The position numbers were made by a program, and so were the translations under genes. A stretch of DNA of 37,414 nt. Source: Clostridiales bacterium UBA3758. Its GTDB lineage: Bacteria; Bacillota; Clostridia; Oscillospirales; Oscillospiraceae. Positions 1 to 8,897 of this stretch are shown here, piece by piece. The DNA lies in NCBI GenBank assembly GCA_002371675.1, contig DFGE01000014.1, positions 1 through 37,414 on the forward strand, given 5' to 3'. Each line of letters begins with the position of its first letter. Positions within the stretch are counted from its first letter, which is position 1. The notes beneath the pieces are model-generated. The model did no database searches. It saw nothing but the letters and a program-made list of their open reading frames with translations, and was not told the origin of the DNA.

Positions 1-83
1 CAAACAGCTATGCTGTTTGGCTGCGCGGCAAAGCCGCGCGGCGAAAAGCTTTTAGGCTTTTCGCCATCGTATAGTCATTATAA
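1..83. repeat. Multi-hairpin repeat element, partial copy at window edge
   Basis: Three consecutive perfect inverted repeats: CAAACAGC-TAT-GCTGTTTG (1-19), GCGCGGC-AAA-GCCGCGC (23-39) and GGCGAAAAGC/GCTTTTCGCC (40-65). They are followed by the flank CGCCATCGTATAGTCATTATAA. Positions 21-83 match the reverse complement of 28706-28768 with 3 differences in 63 bases, so this is a second, oppositely oriented copy of the element at 28706-28913. Its other end lies outside the window. No coding potential is seen. Function is unknown; see the full copy. Confidence 0.8.
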
Positions 84-87
84 TCGC

Positions 88-171
88 TTTATACAGTGAT
101 ATCGTGCCGGTAAAATGCGCAGGCGCATTGTCGTGCTGCGTTCGACTTTACCGTTTGCCTGAAGCCTGAAG
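88..171 (+). promoter_or_regulatory. Candidate promoter and structured leader of the two-component operon
   Basis: A possible -35 TTTATA (88-93) lies 17 bases before TAAAAT (111-116). The same stretch contains the inverted repeat CGGTAAA (108-114)/TTTACCG (147-153) enclosing ATGCGC-AG-GCGCAT (115-128), and a direct repeat CCTGAAG twice (158-171). The -35 is weak. The hairpin could be an operator or a leader structure; nothing in the sequence decides which. Confidence 0.35.
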
Positions 172-190
172 ATGTGGAGGGATATGATAG

Positions 191-880
191 ATGAAAAAAG
201 TTCTGGTTCTGGAAGACGAGGCCAACATCCGCGGCTTCGTTGTCATCAACCTGCGCCGCAGTGGCTATGAGCCCATCGAGGCCTCCACCGGTATGGAGGC
301 GCTGGAAAAATGGCGCGTGAACCCTGACATCTGCGTAGCGCTGCTGGATGTAATGCTCCCGGATATCGACGGTTTCGAGGTCTGCCGCCGTATCCGCGCC
401 TCTGGCTCGAAGATGGGCATCATCATGCTCACCGCCAAGAGCCAGGAGATTGACAAGGTCACCGGCCTGATGACGGGCGCGGACGACTATGTGACCAAGC
501 CCTTTGCCATCGCCGAGCTTACCGCGCGCGTGGACGCGCTGGTACGCCGCCTCGGCCTGGAGGACGACGAGAAGGCTCGCGTGGAGATCACCAGCGGCCC
601 CTTCGTGCTCAACACCCGCAACCGCACGCTGGAAAAGAACGGTCAGCGGCTCAAGCTCACGCAGATCGAGTATATGCTCGTCAAGCTCTTCATGGAGAAT
701 CCCGGAAAGGCGCTCAGCCGCGAGGAGATCCTCGCCGCCGTCTGGGGAGAGGATTTCCGGGGCGAGCTCAAGACCGTGGACGTCAATATCCGCCGCCTGC
801 GCATCAAGATCGAGGCGGACCCGACCGAGCCGGAATTCCTTACGACCGTTTGGGGCTACGGCTACAAGTGGGGCTTCTGA
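191..880 (+). CDS. OmpR/PhoB-family response regulator
   Basis: A 229-residue DNA-binding response regulator. The N-terminal receiver domain (about 1-115) has the phospho-acceptor Asp53 in LLDVMLPDIDGFEV, the acidic pocket EDE near residues 8-10, Thr81 and Lys103 (TKPF). The C-terminal winged-helix domain (about 130-229) carries the family pattern LTQIEYMLVKLF, the EEIL..VWG segment and a VDVNIRRLRIKIE recognition helix. Start chosen at the ATG after TGGAGGG (174-180). It is directly followed by its cognate kinase 24 bases downstream, so the pair is probably co-transcribed. The stimulus and target genes cannot be read from the sequence. Confidence 0.93.
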   Translation: MKKVLVLEDEANIRGFVVINLRRSGYEPIEASTGMEALEKWRVNPDICVALLDVMLPDIDGFEVCRRIRASGSKMGIIMLTAKSQEIDKVTGLMTGADDYVTKPFAIAELTARVDALVRRLGLEDDEKARVEITSGPFVLNTRNRTLEKNGQRLKLTQIEYMLVKLFMENPGKALSREEILAAVWGEDFRGELKTVDVNIRRLRIKIEADPTEPEFLTTVWGYGYKWGF

Positions 881-904
881 TCCTATCTTCAGGCAGGTTT
901 TGCT

Positions 905-1903
905 ATGTTTAAAAACTTAAAGATCCAGCTGCTGCTGGCCTCCATCGGAGAGCTGGTGCTGCTGCTGATCGGCGTCTGGGCCATCACACGTCGGCACTAC
1001 ACGCTCGCCGGCGCGATGATGGTCTGCATGTGTTTCTGCGTTATTCTGGTGCTCCTGTGGTTCTGGCGCCGCGTCACCGATCCGCTCGAGCGCCTTACCC
1101 TTTTTTCCCGCAAGATCGCGGGCGGGCGCTTCGGCAGCAAGCTCGACAAGCAGCATGACGACGAGATCGGCCAGCTTACGGACGAGATCAACGCCATGTC
1201 CGCGCAGGTCGCGCAGTCCGACAAGTCAAAAACCGAATTCATCTCGCAGATCTCCCACGAGCTGCGCACGCCTCTTACCGCCATCACCGGCTGGGCGGAG
1301 ACCATTGCGCTCGATCCCGCCCTGGAGGGGGACTCGAAGCGCGGCGTGGACATCATCTTCCGCGAGGCGGAGCGCCTCACCGGCCTGGTGCTGGAGCTGC
1401 TGGAGTTTACCCGCATCCAGGACGGGCGCTTCAATCTGCGTATCGAGCAGATCGACATCGGCGCGGAGCTGGAGGACGCCCTGCTCACCTACGGCGAGCT
1501 CATGCGTCAGGCCGGCATGGAGGTCAACTACTCCATGGCCGACGAGGATCTGCCCCTCATCCCCGGCGATCCGGAGCGGCTCAAGCAGGTCTTTCTCAAT
1601 CTGCTCGACAATGCCATCAACCACGGCAGCGAGGGCAAGCTTGTCGACGTGTCGATCGGCATGGACAAGGAGAAAAACATGGTGCGCATCTCGGTGCGCG
1701 ACCACGGGCCCGGCATCCCGGAGGACGCCCTGCCCCACGTGAAGGAGAAATTCTACAAGGGCAGCGCCCGCAGCCGCGGCACAGGCATCGGCCTCGCGCT
1801 CTGCGACGAGATCGTGACGCGCCACGGCGGGCAGCTCGAGATCGGCAACGCCGAGGGCGGCGGCTGCCGCGTGACGGTGCTTCTGCCGATCGAGACGATA
1901 TAA
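905..1903 (+). CDS. Membrane sensor histidine kinase (HAMP, HisKA, HATPase)
   Basis: A 332-residue transmembrane kinase, partner of the upstream regulator. Two membrane helices (about 7-27 and 35-54) are separated by only a few residues, so there is practically no extracellular sensor domain. Next come a HAMP linker (about 55-108), a HisKA dimerization helix with His118 (ISHELRTPLTAI), and an ATPase domain with the N box (LLDNAINHG), G1 (DHGPGIP) and G2 (GTGIGLAL). The short loop suggests it senses an intramembrane or membrane-proximal signal, or a partner protein (inference). The ribosome site is weak (AGGCAGG), which may lower kinase output relative to the regulator. Confidence 0.92.
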   Translation: MFKNLKIQLLLASIGELVLLLIGVWAITRRHYTLAGAMMVCMCFCVILVLLWFWRRVTDPLERLTLFSRKIAGGRFGSKLDKQHDDEIGQLTDEINAMSAQVAQSDKSKTEFISQISHELRTPLTAITGWAETIALDPALEGDSKRGVDIIFREAERLTGLVLELLEFTRIQDGRFNLRIEQIDIGAELEDALLTYGELMRQAGMEVNYSMADEDLPLIPGDPERLKQVFLNLLDNAINHGSEGKLVDVSIGMDKEKNMVRISVRDHGPGIPEDALPHVKEKFYKGSARSRGTGIGLALCDEIVTRHGGQLEIGNAEGGGCRVTVLLPIETI

Positions 1904-1931
1904 AACCTTTTCTTTTTACATAGGAGAATCC

Positions 1932-2903
1932 ATGGAAAAACAAACCTCCTGCTTCCGCACCAGCATCGGCGGACAGGCCCTCATGGAGGGGATCCTGATG
2001 CGCGGCCCGAAAAAGCAGGCCATTGTCTGCCGCACGGCGGACGGCCTCGTGGAGAAAACGGAGGAGCTCGTCCCGCTCAAGGAGAAATCCCCCGTCTACG
2101 GCTGGCCCTTCGTGCGCGGCTGTGTGATCTTTATCTCCTCGCTCGTCAACGGCATGAAGGCGCTGAGCTACTCTGCCTCCCTCCTGCCGGAGGACGAGCA
2201 GGAAAAGCCCAGCAAGCTCGACCTCTGGATCGAGGAGCACTTCCCCGAGGACAAGGCCATGAAGATCATCATGGGCATCGCCGTTGTGCTGGGGCTTGCG
2301 CTCGCCGTCGGCCTTTTCATCGTGCTGCCCACGGCGCTCATCGGCCTCATCAAGCCTCTCGGCGCGAACGACGCGCTGCGCACGCTCTGCGAGGGCGTGC
2401 TGAAGGTGATCATCCTGCTCGTCTATATGGCGCTGGTGGCCAGGGTGCCGGATATTCAGCGCGTCTTCCGTTACCACGGCGCCGAGCACAAGACTATCTT
2501 CTGCTACGAACATGGCAGGGAGCTCACGGTCGAAAACGTGCGGCCGGAATCCCGCTTCCATCCCCGCTGCGGAACGAGCTTTCTGCTCGTCGTCGTGCTC
2601 ATCAGCATCCTCGTCAACATGATTTTCAACGCGCTGCTGCAGTCCGTGCTGCCGATCGGGAACGTCTTCGTACGGATGCTGCTCCACCTTCTGCTGCTGC
2701 CGCTCGTGGTGGGCATCAGCTACGAGATCAACCGCTGGTGCGGCGCGCATGACAACGCCCTCTCCGCGCTGCTCTCCGCGCCGGGCAAATGGCTGCAGCA
2801 TATCACGACCGCCGAGCCGGACGACTCGATGATCGAATGCGCCATCCGCGCGATGGAGCTGGTGATCCCCGAGGAAGCGGGCAGCGACGAATGGGGGAAG
2901 TGA
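1932..2903 (+). CDS. YqhQ-type DUF1385 membrane protein
   Basis: A 323-residue protein with the DUF1385 signature: GGQALMEGILMRGP near the N-terminus, GAEHKTIFCYEHG near residue 185 and HPRCGTSFLL near 215. Hydrophobic stretches around 110-145, 155-170 and 215-265 indicate several membrane helices. The family is widespread in Firmicutes and very often sits just upstream of prmC, as here (4-base gap), but its molecular role is not established. The start follows AGGAGAATCC. The His and Cys residues in the conserved motifs could bind a metal (inference). Confidence 0.85.
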   Translation: MEKQTSCFRTSIGGQALMEGILMRGPKKQAIVCRTADGLVEKTEELVPLKEKSPVYGWPFVRGCVIFISSLVNGMKALSYSASLLPEDEQEKPSKLDLWIEEHFPEDKAMKIIMGIAVVLGLALAVGLFIVLPTALIGLIKPLGANDALRTLCEGVLKVIILLVYMALVARVPDIQRVFRYHGAEHKTIFCYEHGRELTVENVRPESRFHPRCGTSFLLVVVLISILVNMIFNALLQSVLPIGNVFVRMLLHLLLLPLVVGISYEINRWCGAHDNALSALLSAPGKWLQHITTAEPDDSMIECAIRAMELVIPEEAGSDEWGK

Positions 2904-2907
2904 GCAC

Positions 2908-3792
2908 ATGAGGACCTACAACGAACTCTATATGGACGCGCGCACCCGCCTGCGTCAGGCCGGCGTTGAGGCCTTCAACCTTGAGGCGCGCATCCTCGTG
3001 GCGCAGGCCGCCGGGAAGACGACCGAAGAGCTGCTGAAGGATCTCAACCTCTACAGCAGCCCCGCCGTTGAGGAGGCCGTCTGCACAAACATCCGCCGCC
3101 GCCTCGACGGCGAGCCCGTCGCCTACATCACGGGAACCTGGGAATTCTACGGGCTGCCGATGGTCGTGACACCGGATGTGCTGATCCCCCGGATGGACAC
3201 CGAGGTGCTGGTAGACGCTGCGAAGGCCCTGCTCACCGGGCGCAAGATGGACGCCAGGATCCTCGACCTCTGCTGCGGCAGCGGCTGCATCGCCTGTGCG
3301 CTGGCGCACGAGTTCCCCGCGGCCAAGCTCGTGGCGGTCGATATCAGCGCCAGCGCCCTTGAGGTCTGCCGCAGGAACATCGCGCTCAACCGCCTGAGCT
3401 CCCACGTGCTCACCCTCCCTGGCGACGCGCTGAACACCCCGCCGATGAGCATCGGCAAGTTTGACATGATCGTATCGAACCCGCCCTACATCGCGAGCCG
3501 GGAGATCATGACGCTCGACCCCTCCGTACGCGACTACGAGCCCATCTGGGCGCTCGACGGCGGCAAGGACGGGCTCAAGTTCTACAAGGGCATCATCAAA
3601 TACTGGAAGAGCCTGCTCCGGCCGGGCGGATACCTGCTCTTTGAGGTGGGCGAGGATCAAGCCGAGGCCGTGAAGGACATGATCCTCTCGGCGGGCTTCC
3701 TCGGCGCGGACACCGCGAAGGACACGCTCGGAGTCGAGCGCGTGGTCATCGGCAAAATGTCCACGCAGGACAACGAACTTTGGCATTACTGA
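2908..3792 (+). CDS. Release factor glutamine methyltransferase PrmC
   Basis: A 294-residue SAM-dependent enzyme that methylates the Gln of the GGQ motif in peptide release factors, promoting translation termination. It has the N-terminal helical domain of the family (about 1-85), the SAM-binding motif LDLCCGSGCIACAL (about 113-126) and the catalytic NPPY (SNPPYI, near residue 192) that holds the glutamine side chain. The length is normal. It is coupled to yqhQ and 34 bases ahead of recA. In many Firmicutes prmC sits next to prfA; no prfA is present here. Confidence 0.93.
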   Translation: MRTYNELYMDARTRLRQAGVEAFNLEARILVAQAAGKTTEELLKDLNLYSSPAVEEAVCTNIRRRLDGEPVAYITGTWEFYGLPMVVTPDVLIPRMDTEVLVDAAKALLTGRKMDARILDLCCGSGCIACALAHEFPAAKLVAVDISASALEVCRRNIALNRLSSHVLTLPGDALNTPPMSIGKFDMIVSNPPYIASREIMTLDPSVRDYEPIWALDGGKDGLKFYKGIIKYWKSLLRPGGYLLFEVGEDQAEAVKDMILSAGFLGADTAKDTLGVERVVIGKMSTQDNELWHY

Positions 3793-3826
3793 CCGACACA
3801 GTCAAGGATATAAAGGAGAATTCATT

Positions 3827-4948
3827 ATGGCAGAGAAGAAAAAGGCCGTCCCCGCGGCCCCTGATGTGAGCGACAAGAAGAAAGCCCTCGAGGCCGCCAT
3901 CTCCAAGATCGAGAAGGACTACGGCAAGGGCACGATCATGCGCCTGGGCGACGATATTCCCGTGAACGTGGAGGCTCTCTCCACCGGTTCCCTCTCGCTC
4001 GACCTCGCGCTCGGCATCGGCGGCGTCCCCAAGGGGCGCATCGTGGAGATCTACGGGCCTGAGGCCTCCGGCAAGACCACCCTCGCGCTGCACGTGGTTG
4101 CCTCCGCGCAGAGAGCCGGCGGCGAGGCCGCCTACATCGACGTGGAGCACGCGCTCGAGCCCGCCTACGCCCGCGCCCTCGGCGTGGATATCGACAGCCT
4201 CCTGATCTCCCAGCCGGACACCGGCGAGCAGGCGCTGGACATCACCGAGATGCTCGTTCGCTCCGGCGCGATCGACGTCGTGGTTGTGGACTCCGTGGCC
4301 GCGCTGATCCCCCGCCAGGAGCTCGACGGCGAAGTGGGCGACACGGTTGTGGGCATGCTGGCCCGTCTCATGAGCCAGGCCATGCGCCGCCTCGCGGGCA
4401 TCATCTCCAAGAACAACTGCACCGTGATCTTCATCAACCAGCTCCGCCAGAAGATCGGCGTTATGTACGGCAACCCCGAGACCACCCCGGGCGGTCTCGC
4501 CCTCAAGTATTACTCCTCCGTGCGCATCGACGTGCGCCGCATCGAGACCCTGAAGGTCGGCAGCGAGCCTGTCGGCAACCGGACACGCGCCAAGGTCGTC
4601 AAGAACAAGGTCGCGCCCCCCTTCCGCGAGGCGGAGTTCGACATCATGTATGGTGAGGGCATCTCCCGCATCGGCGAGATCATCGACCTCGGCGTCAAGC
4701 TCGATATCATCGAGAAGGGCGGCGCGTGGTTCACCGTCGCCGGGCAGCGCATCCAGGGCCGTGACGGCGTGAAGAACTTCCTGACCGAGAACCCCGAGAT
4801 CTGCGAGAAGATCGAGCAGGAGATCCGCGCCAACGCCTACAAGCTCATGAGTCCGCAGGCGCAGCGCGCCGCGCAGGTCTCCGGGCGCATCCCCGTGCCG
4901 CAGAGCCAGGGGCTCGACGTGAGCGCAAACGATTTTGACGAAGGCTGA
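3827..4948 (+). CDS. Recombinase RecA
   Basis: A 373-residue strand-exchange ATPase for homologous recombination and SOS signalling. Walker A is GPEASGKTTL (about 80-89). The family-specific GEQALDI and the L2/ATP-cap segments (INQLRQKIGVMYGNPETTPGG) are intact, and the C-terminal domain ends in an acidic tail. No intein or frameshift is seen. The start follows AAAGGAGAATTCATT. The 34-base upstream gap holds no LexA-like palindrome, so SOS control, if any, must act further upstream or through another operator. It overlaps recX by one base. Confidence 0.97.
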   Translation: MAEKKKAVPAAPDVSDKKKALEAAISKIEKDYGKGTIMRLGDDIPVNVEALSTGSLSLDLALGIGGVPKGRIVEIYGPEASGKTTLALHVVASAQRAGGEAAYIDVEHALEPAYARALGVDIDSLLISQPDTGEQALDITEMLVRSGAIDVVVVDSVAALIPRQELDGEVGDTVVGMLARLMSQAMRRLAGIISKNNCTVIFINQLRQKIGVMYGNPETTPGGLALKYYSSVRIDVRRIETLKVGSEPVGNRTRAKVVKNKVAPPFREAEFDIMYGEGISRIGEIIDLGVKLDIIEKGGAWFTVAGQRIQGRDGVKNFLTENPEICEKIEQEIRANAYKLMSPQAQRAAQVSGRIPVPQSQGLDVSANDFDEG

Positions 4949-5559
4949 TGCTCGTCTCTTCTCTGCATCAGACCTCGCCCGGGCGCTTCCTCGTGACGCT
5001 CGAGGACGGGACGGAGATCCGCTCCACCCTCGCCGTCGTCACGGATCAGCGCATCTACACCGGGCGGGAACTTGACGAGGAGGCGCTGGCCGCGTTTCGT
5101 GCCGCCTCCTCGCTCGAGCGCACGAAGAACCGCGCCGCCGAGCTGCTCTCGCTGCGCCCGATGTCCTGCAAGGAACTCTATGACAAGCTCGTTCAGAAGG
5201 GCGAGCCGGAGCAAAACGCCGCGGCAGCGGTCGCCTGGCTGCTGGAAAACCGCTTCCTTGACGACCGCAATTACGCCGGCATGGTCGTGCGGCACTATGC
5301 CGCCAAGGGCTACGGCCCCGGGCGCATCCGCCAGGAGCTGCAGCGCCGCGGGATCGACCGGGAGCTTTGGGCGGATGCGCTCGGCGAGATGCCGGAGGCG
5401 GACGACAAGCTCGACAAATTCATCGCCGCCCGTCTCAAGGATCCGTCCGACCGCGACCAGGTCCGCAAGGTCAGCGCCGCGCTCTTCCGCAGAGGCTTCG
5501 GCTGGGACGAGATCAAAAGCGCCCTGCGGCGCTTTGAGGCGGATATGGAGGACAGCTGA
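4948..5559 (+). CDS. RecA regulator RecX
   Basis: A 203-residue regulatory protein that binds RecA filaments and modulates their growth. The TGATG junction overlaps the recA stop by one base, a classic translational coupling. The C-terminal half has the tandem three-helix repeats of the family: LLSLRPMSCKELYDKL, then ENRFLDDRNYAGMVVRHYAAKGYGP..., then a third repeat ending RRGFGWDEIKSALRRF. The N-terminal 60 residues form the short beta-rich region seen in Firmicutes RecX. Identification rests on these repeats and on position. Confidence 0.9.
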   Translation: MLVSSLHQTSPGRFLVTLEDGTEIRSTLAVVTDQRIYTGRELDEEALAAFRAASSLERTKNRAAELLSLRPMSCKELYDKLVQKGEPEQNAAAAVAWLLENRFLDDRNYAGMVVRHYAAKGYGPGRIRQELQRRGIDRELWADALGEMPEADDKLDKFIAARLKDPSDRDQVRKVSAALFRRGFGWDEIKSALRRFEADMEDS

Positions 5560-5562
5560 ATT

Positions 5563-6885
5563 ATGGAACAGACCTACGCGCTCATCTCGCTTGGCTGCGC
5601 CAAGAACCTGGTCAACAGCGAGCAGATGCTCTATCTGATGGACGAGGCGGGCTTCACGCTCGTGTCCGACCCCGACGGGGCGGATCTCGCCATCGTCAAT
5701 ACCTGCGGCTTTATCGACGCTGCGAAATCCGAAGCCATTGACAACATCCTCGAGCTGGCAGAGCTCAAGAAGCAGGGGCGGCTCGGCGGGCTGATCGTCA
5801 CCGGCTGCCTCTCCGAGCGCTACCAGGACACGATCCTTGACGAGCTGCCGGAGATCGACGCTGTCCTCGGCATCGCCAACTACGGCGATATTGTAAAGGC
5901 GGCCAACGCCGTGCTTGCCGGCCGGCAGGCGCGCATATTCTCCGACCGGAACTCTCCCGTGGAGGAGATCGGCCGCATCGTCTCCACCGGCCCGGGTTGG
6001 GCCTATCTGCGCATCGCCGAGGGCTGCGGCAATTTCTGCGCCTTCTGCGCCATCCCCTACATCCGCGGCAGGTACCGCTCCCGCTCGATGGAGAACGTTC
6101 TCGCCGAGGCGCGCGAGCTCGCCGCGCACGGTGCGAAGGAGCTCATCGTCATCGCGCAGGACATCACCCGCTACGGCAGCGACCTCTACGGAAAGCGCTG
6201 TCTCGCGGCGCTCTGCCGGGAGCTGTCGAAGATCGAGGGCGTGGAATGGATCCGGCTGCACTATCTGTACCCGGATCAGTTCGACGACGAGCTCATCGAC
6301 GAGATCGCCGCGAACGAGAAGATCGTCAAATACCTGGATATCCCCATCCAGCACATCAATAACCGCATCCTCAAGCGCATGAACCGCCGCGGCACGGGCG
6401 AAGAGATCCGCGCCCTGTTCAAGACCCTGCGCGAGCGCATCCCCGGTCTCGTCCTGCGCACCAGTCTCATCGCGGGGCTCCCCGGCGAGGGTGAGGAAGA
6501 GTTCGAGGAGCTCTGCGCCTTTCTGCGTGAAGCAAAGATCGAGCGCGTCGGCGTCTTCCCCTTCTCCCCCGAGGAGGGCACGCCCGCCGCGAAGATGGAG
6601 CGCCCCGATCAGGAGATCGCCGAGCGCCGCGCCGAGCAGATCCTCGCGCTCCAGGCCCCCATCATGGACGATTTCTGCGCCTCCTTCGTGGGGCAGACGC
6701 TGCGCGTGCTCGTCACCGATTACGACGAAGACGAGCAGTGCTGGGTCGGCCGCAGTTATGCTGACTCCCCGGAGATTGACGGCGAGGTTCGCTTCGAAGG
6801 CGCGTGCCGCGAGGGCGACATGGTAAGCGTCCGTATTACCGCAGCGGACGACGGCATTCTGTACGGCGAGGAGGAAGAGACATGA
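5563..6885 (+). CDS. Ribosomal protein S12 methylthiotransferase RimO
   Basis: A 440-residue radical-SAM enzyme that adds a methylthio group to an Asp of ribosomal protein S12. The N-terminal domain holds the three auxiliary-cluster cysteines (SLGCAKNLVNSE, NTCGFIDAAKSE, VTGCLSERY). The radical-SAM CxxxCxxC is in CGNFCAFCAIPYIRG (about residue 155-169). A TRAM domain (about 370-435) closes the protein. The motifs LGCAKNLVNSE and CGFI point to RimO rather than MiaB. The start is 3 bases after recX with GGAGG at 5546-5550, and the end overlaps pgsA in ATGA. Confidence 0.95.
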   Translation: MEQTYALISLGCAKNLVNSEQMLYLMDEAGFTLVSDPDGADLAIVNTCGFIDAAKSEAIDNILELAELKKQGRLGGLIVTGCLSERYQDTILDELPEIDAVLGIANYGDIVKAANAVLAGRQARIFSDRNSPVEEIGRIVSTGPGWAYLRIAEGCGNFCAFCAIPYIRGRYRSRSMENVLAEARELAAHGAKELIVIAQDITRYGSDLYGKRCLAALCRELSKIEGVEWIRLHYLYPDQFDDELIDEIAANEKIVKYLDIPIQHINNRILKRMNRRGTGEEIRALFKTLRERIPGLVLRTSLIAGLPGEGEEEFEELCAFLREAKIERVGVFPFSPEEGTPAAKMERPDQEIAERRAEQILALQAPIMDDFCASFVGQTLRVLVTDYDEDEQCWVGRSYADSPEIDGEVRFEGACREGDMVSVRITAADDGILYGEEEET

Positions 6886-7421
6886 CCACTGCCAACAAGA
6901 TCACGATCTTTCGTGTGATCCTTATCCCCGTATTTCTGATTCTTGCCTACTCCGGGCGGAGCATCGCAGCCTTCGCGGTCTTTGCGATCGCGAGCCTCTC
7001 TGACATGGCGGACGGATACATCGCCCGCCACTACAACCAGGTCACCAATTTCGGCAAGTTCATGGACCCCCTGGCCGACAAGGTACTGGTCACTGCTGCG
7101 ATGTGCTTCTTCGTCGAGTGCGGGCGGATGCCCGGCTGGGCGCTGGCCGTGGTGCTGCTGCGGGAGTTTGCGGTATCGGGGATGCGGCTGGTCGCCGTGG
7201 AGCAGGGGCGCGTGATCGCCGCCGCCTGGTCAGGCAAGATCAAGACCGCCGCGACCATGCTCTGTCTCTGCCTGATGCTGCTTGTCCCGGCGCCCGGGAT
7301 CGGCGATTCCGCGCCGGATCTCGTCGCGCAGATTTCCACCGCCGTCATCGTGCTCACGACCCTGTGGTCGGGCGCGGAATACCTTATCAAAAACCGCGAC
7401 GTCTTTTCCGATGTCGATTAA
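6882..7421 (+). CDS. CDP-diacylglycerol-glycerol-3-phosphate phosphatidyltransferase PgsA
   Basis: A 179-residue integral membrane enzyme making phosphatidylglycerophosphate, the first step to phosphatidylglycerol and cardiolipin. The CDP-alcohol phosphotransferase signature D-x2-DG-x2-AR-x8-G-x3-D-x3-D is complete (DMADGYIARHYNQV then FGKFMDPLADK, about 41-69). Several hydrophobic helices follow. The start is the ATG in the ATGA overlap with rimO; an in-frame extension upstream exists but lies within rimO. The next gene begins 10 bases after the stop, so it is part of the same operon. Confidence 0.93.
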   Translation: MTTANKITIFRVILIPVFLILAYSGRSIAAFAVFAIASLSDMADGYIARHYNQVTNFGKFMDPLADKVLVTAAMCFFVECGRMPGWALAVVLLREFAVSGMRLVAVEQGRVIAAAWSGKIKTAATMLCLCLMLLVPAPGIGDSAPDLVAQISTAVIVLTTLWSGAEYLIKNRDVFSDVD

Positions 7422-7431
7422 GGAGAACGCT

Positions 7432-8883
7432 ATGTATCTGTACAACTCTGCCAGCCGCAAGAAGGAGCTCTTCGTACCCAACAGCCCCGACATCGTGAAG
7501 ATGTACACCTGCGGACCCACCGTATACCATTTCGCGCACATCGGCAACCTCCGCAGCTATATCATGGAGGATATCCTCGAAAAGTATCTGCGCTATTCCG
7601 GCTACAATGTCAAGCGCGTCATGAACATCACCGACGTGGGGCACCTCTCTTCCGACGCCGACGAGGGCGAGGACAAGATGCTCAAGGGCGCCCGGCGCGA
7701 GCACAAGACCGTGATGGAGATCGCGGCCTTCTATACCGACGCCTTCTTTGACGACTGCCGCAAGCTCAACATCAAAAAGCCCGATGTCGTCGAGCCAGCC
7801 ACACACTGCATCGAGGACTACATCCGCATCATCACAAAGCTGATGGACACCGGCTACGCCTACTTTGCCGGCGGCAACGTCTACTTTGACACCTCGAAGC
7901 TCGAGAACTACTATGTTTTCAACGACTTCAACGCCGAGGATCTGGCCGAGGGCGTGCGCGAGGGCGTGAGCAGCGACCCCAACAAGCGCAACAAGAACGA
8001 CTTCGTGCTCTGGTTCACCAAGTCCAAGTTCGAGGATCAGGCCCTCAAGTGGGATTCTCCCTGGGGCGTCGGCTACCCCGGCTGGCACATTGAGTGCTCG
8101 GCCATCTCCATGAAGCACCTCGGCGAGGATCTGGATATCCACTGCGGCGGCATTGACAACGCTTTCCCCCACCATACCAACGAAATCGCCCAAAGTGAGG
8201 CCTATCTTGGCCACAAATGGTGCAACTGGTGGATGCACGTCCTCCACCTGAACACCACCTCCGGGAAAATGTCCAAATCCAAGGGCGAGTTCCTGACCGT
8301 GTCGCTGTTGGAGGAGAAGGGCTACGACCCGCTGGCCTACCGCCTTTTCTGCCTGCAGAGCCACTACCGCAAGAGCCTCGTCTTCTCCTGGGAAAACCTC
8401 GACAACGCCCAGGTCGCCTACAACAAGCTCGTGACCCGTATCGCCGCGCTCAAGCCCGACGACGGGGAATTTGACGCCGAGGCCGCCAAGGCGCTGAAGG
8501 AGAAGTTCTGCGCCGCGCTCGACAACGACCTCAACTCCTCTCTTGCCGTCACCGCTCTCTACGATGTGCTGAAGGCCAAGACAAACGACGCCACCAAGCT
8601 CGCCGTCATCGAGGACTTTGAGCGCGTGCTGAGCCTGGGGCTGCTGGAGAAGGCTGCTGTCAAGCGCGAGGCGCTCAAGAAGGAAGCTGCCGCCGCGAGC
8701 GGCTTCACGATCCTCTCCGAGTCCGGTGAGGCCGATCCCGCCGTGGAGGCGAAGATCCAGGCCCGTCAGGACGCCAAGAAGGCAAAGAACTTTGCCGAGG
8801 CCGACCGCATCCGCGACGAGCTCAAGGCGGAGGGCGTTGAATTGACCGATATCCCGCACGGCGTCAAGTGGAGACGCATCTGA
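7432..8883 (+). CDS. Cysteine-tRNA ligase CysS
   Basis: A 483-residue class I aminoacyl-tRNA synthetase charging tRNA-Cys. It has the zinc-site Cys and HIGH-type motif in YTCGPTVYHFAHIGN (about 24-38), the HTNEIAQSEA segment, and KMSKS in SGKMSKSKGEF (about 278). The C-terminal DALR-type and anticodon region ends with AKNFAEADRIRDEL. Start chosen at the ATG after AAGGAGAACGCT; in-frame sequence upstream lies inside pgsA. Last gene of the housekeeping run: a strong terminator follows 15 bases after the stop. Confidence 0.96.
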   Translation: MYLYNSASRKKELFVPNSPDIVKMYTCGPTVYHFAHIGNLRSYIMEDILEKYLRYSGYNVKRVMNITDVGHLSSDADEGEDKMLKGARREHKTVMEIAAFYTDAFFDDCRKLNIKKPDVVEPATHCIEDYIRIITKLMDTGYAYFAGGNVYFDTSKLENYYVFNDFNAEDLAEGVREGVSSDPNKRNKNDFVLWFTKSKFEDQALKWDSPWGVGYPGWHIECSAISMKHLGEDLDIHCGGIDNAFPHHTNEIAQSEAYLGHKWCNWWMHVLHLNTTSGKMSKSKGEFLTVSLLEEKGYDPLAYRLFCLQSHYRKSLVFSWENLDNAQVAYNKLVTRIAALKPDDGEFDAEAAKALKEKFCAALDNDLNSSLAVTALYDVLKAKTNDATKLAVIEDFERVLSLGLLEKAAVKREALKKEAAAASGFTILSESGEADPAVEAKIQARQDAKKAKNFAEADRIRDELKAEGVELTDIPHGVKWRRI

Positions 8884-8897
8884 GATTCGCCAATACC

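Noticed and set aside
3793..3826. SOS (LexA) box before recA
   Set aside because: No CGAAC...GTTCG-like palindrome is seen in the 34-base gap or the preceding gene end.
3827..4948. Intein in recA
   Set aside because: The length (373) and all RecA motifs are continuous.
4837..6354. Long open frame antisense to recX/rimO (505 codons)
   Set aside because: It is a GC-rich shadow of recognised genes, with low-complexity composition (Asp/Val/Leu/Ala/Arg), no ribosome site and no motifs.
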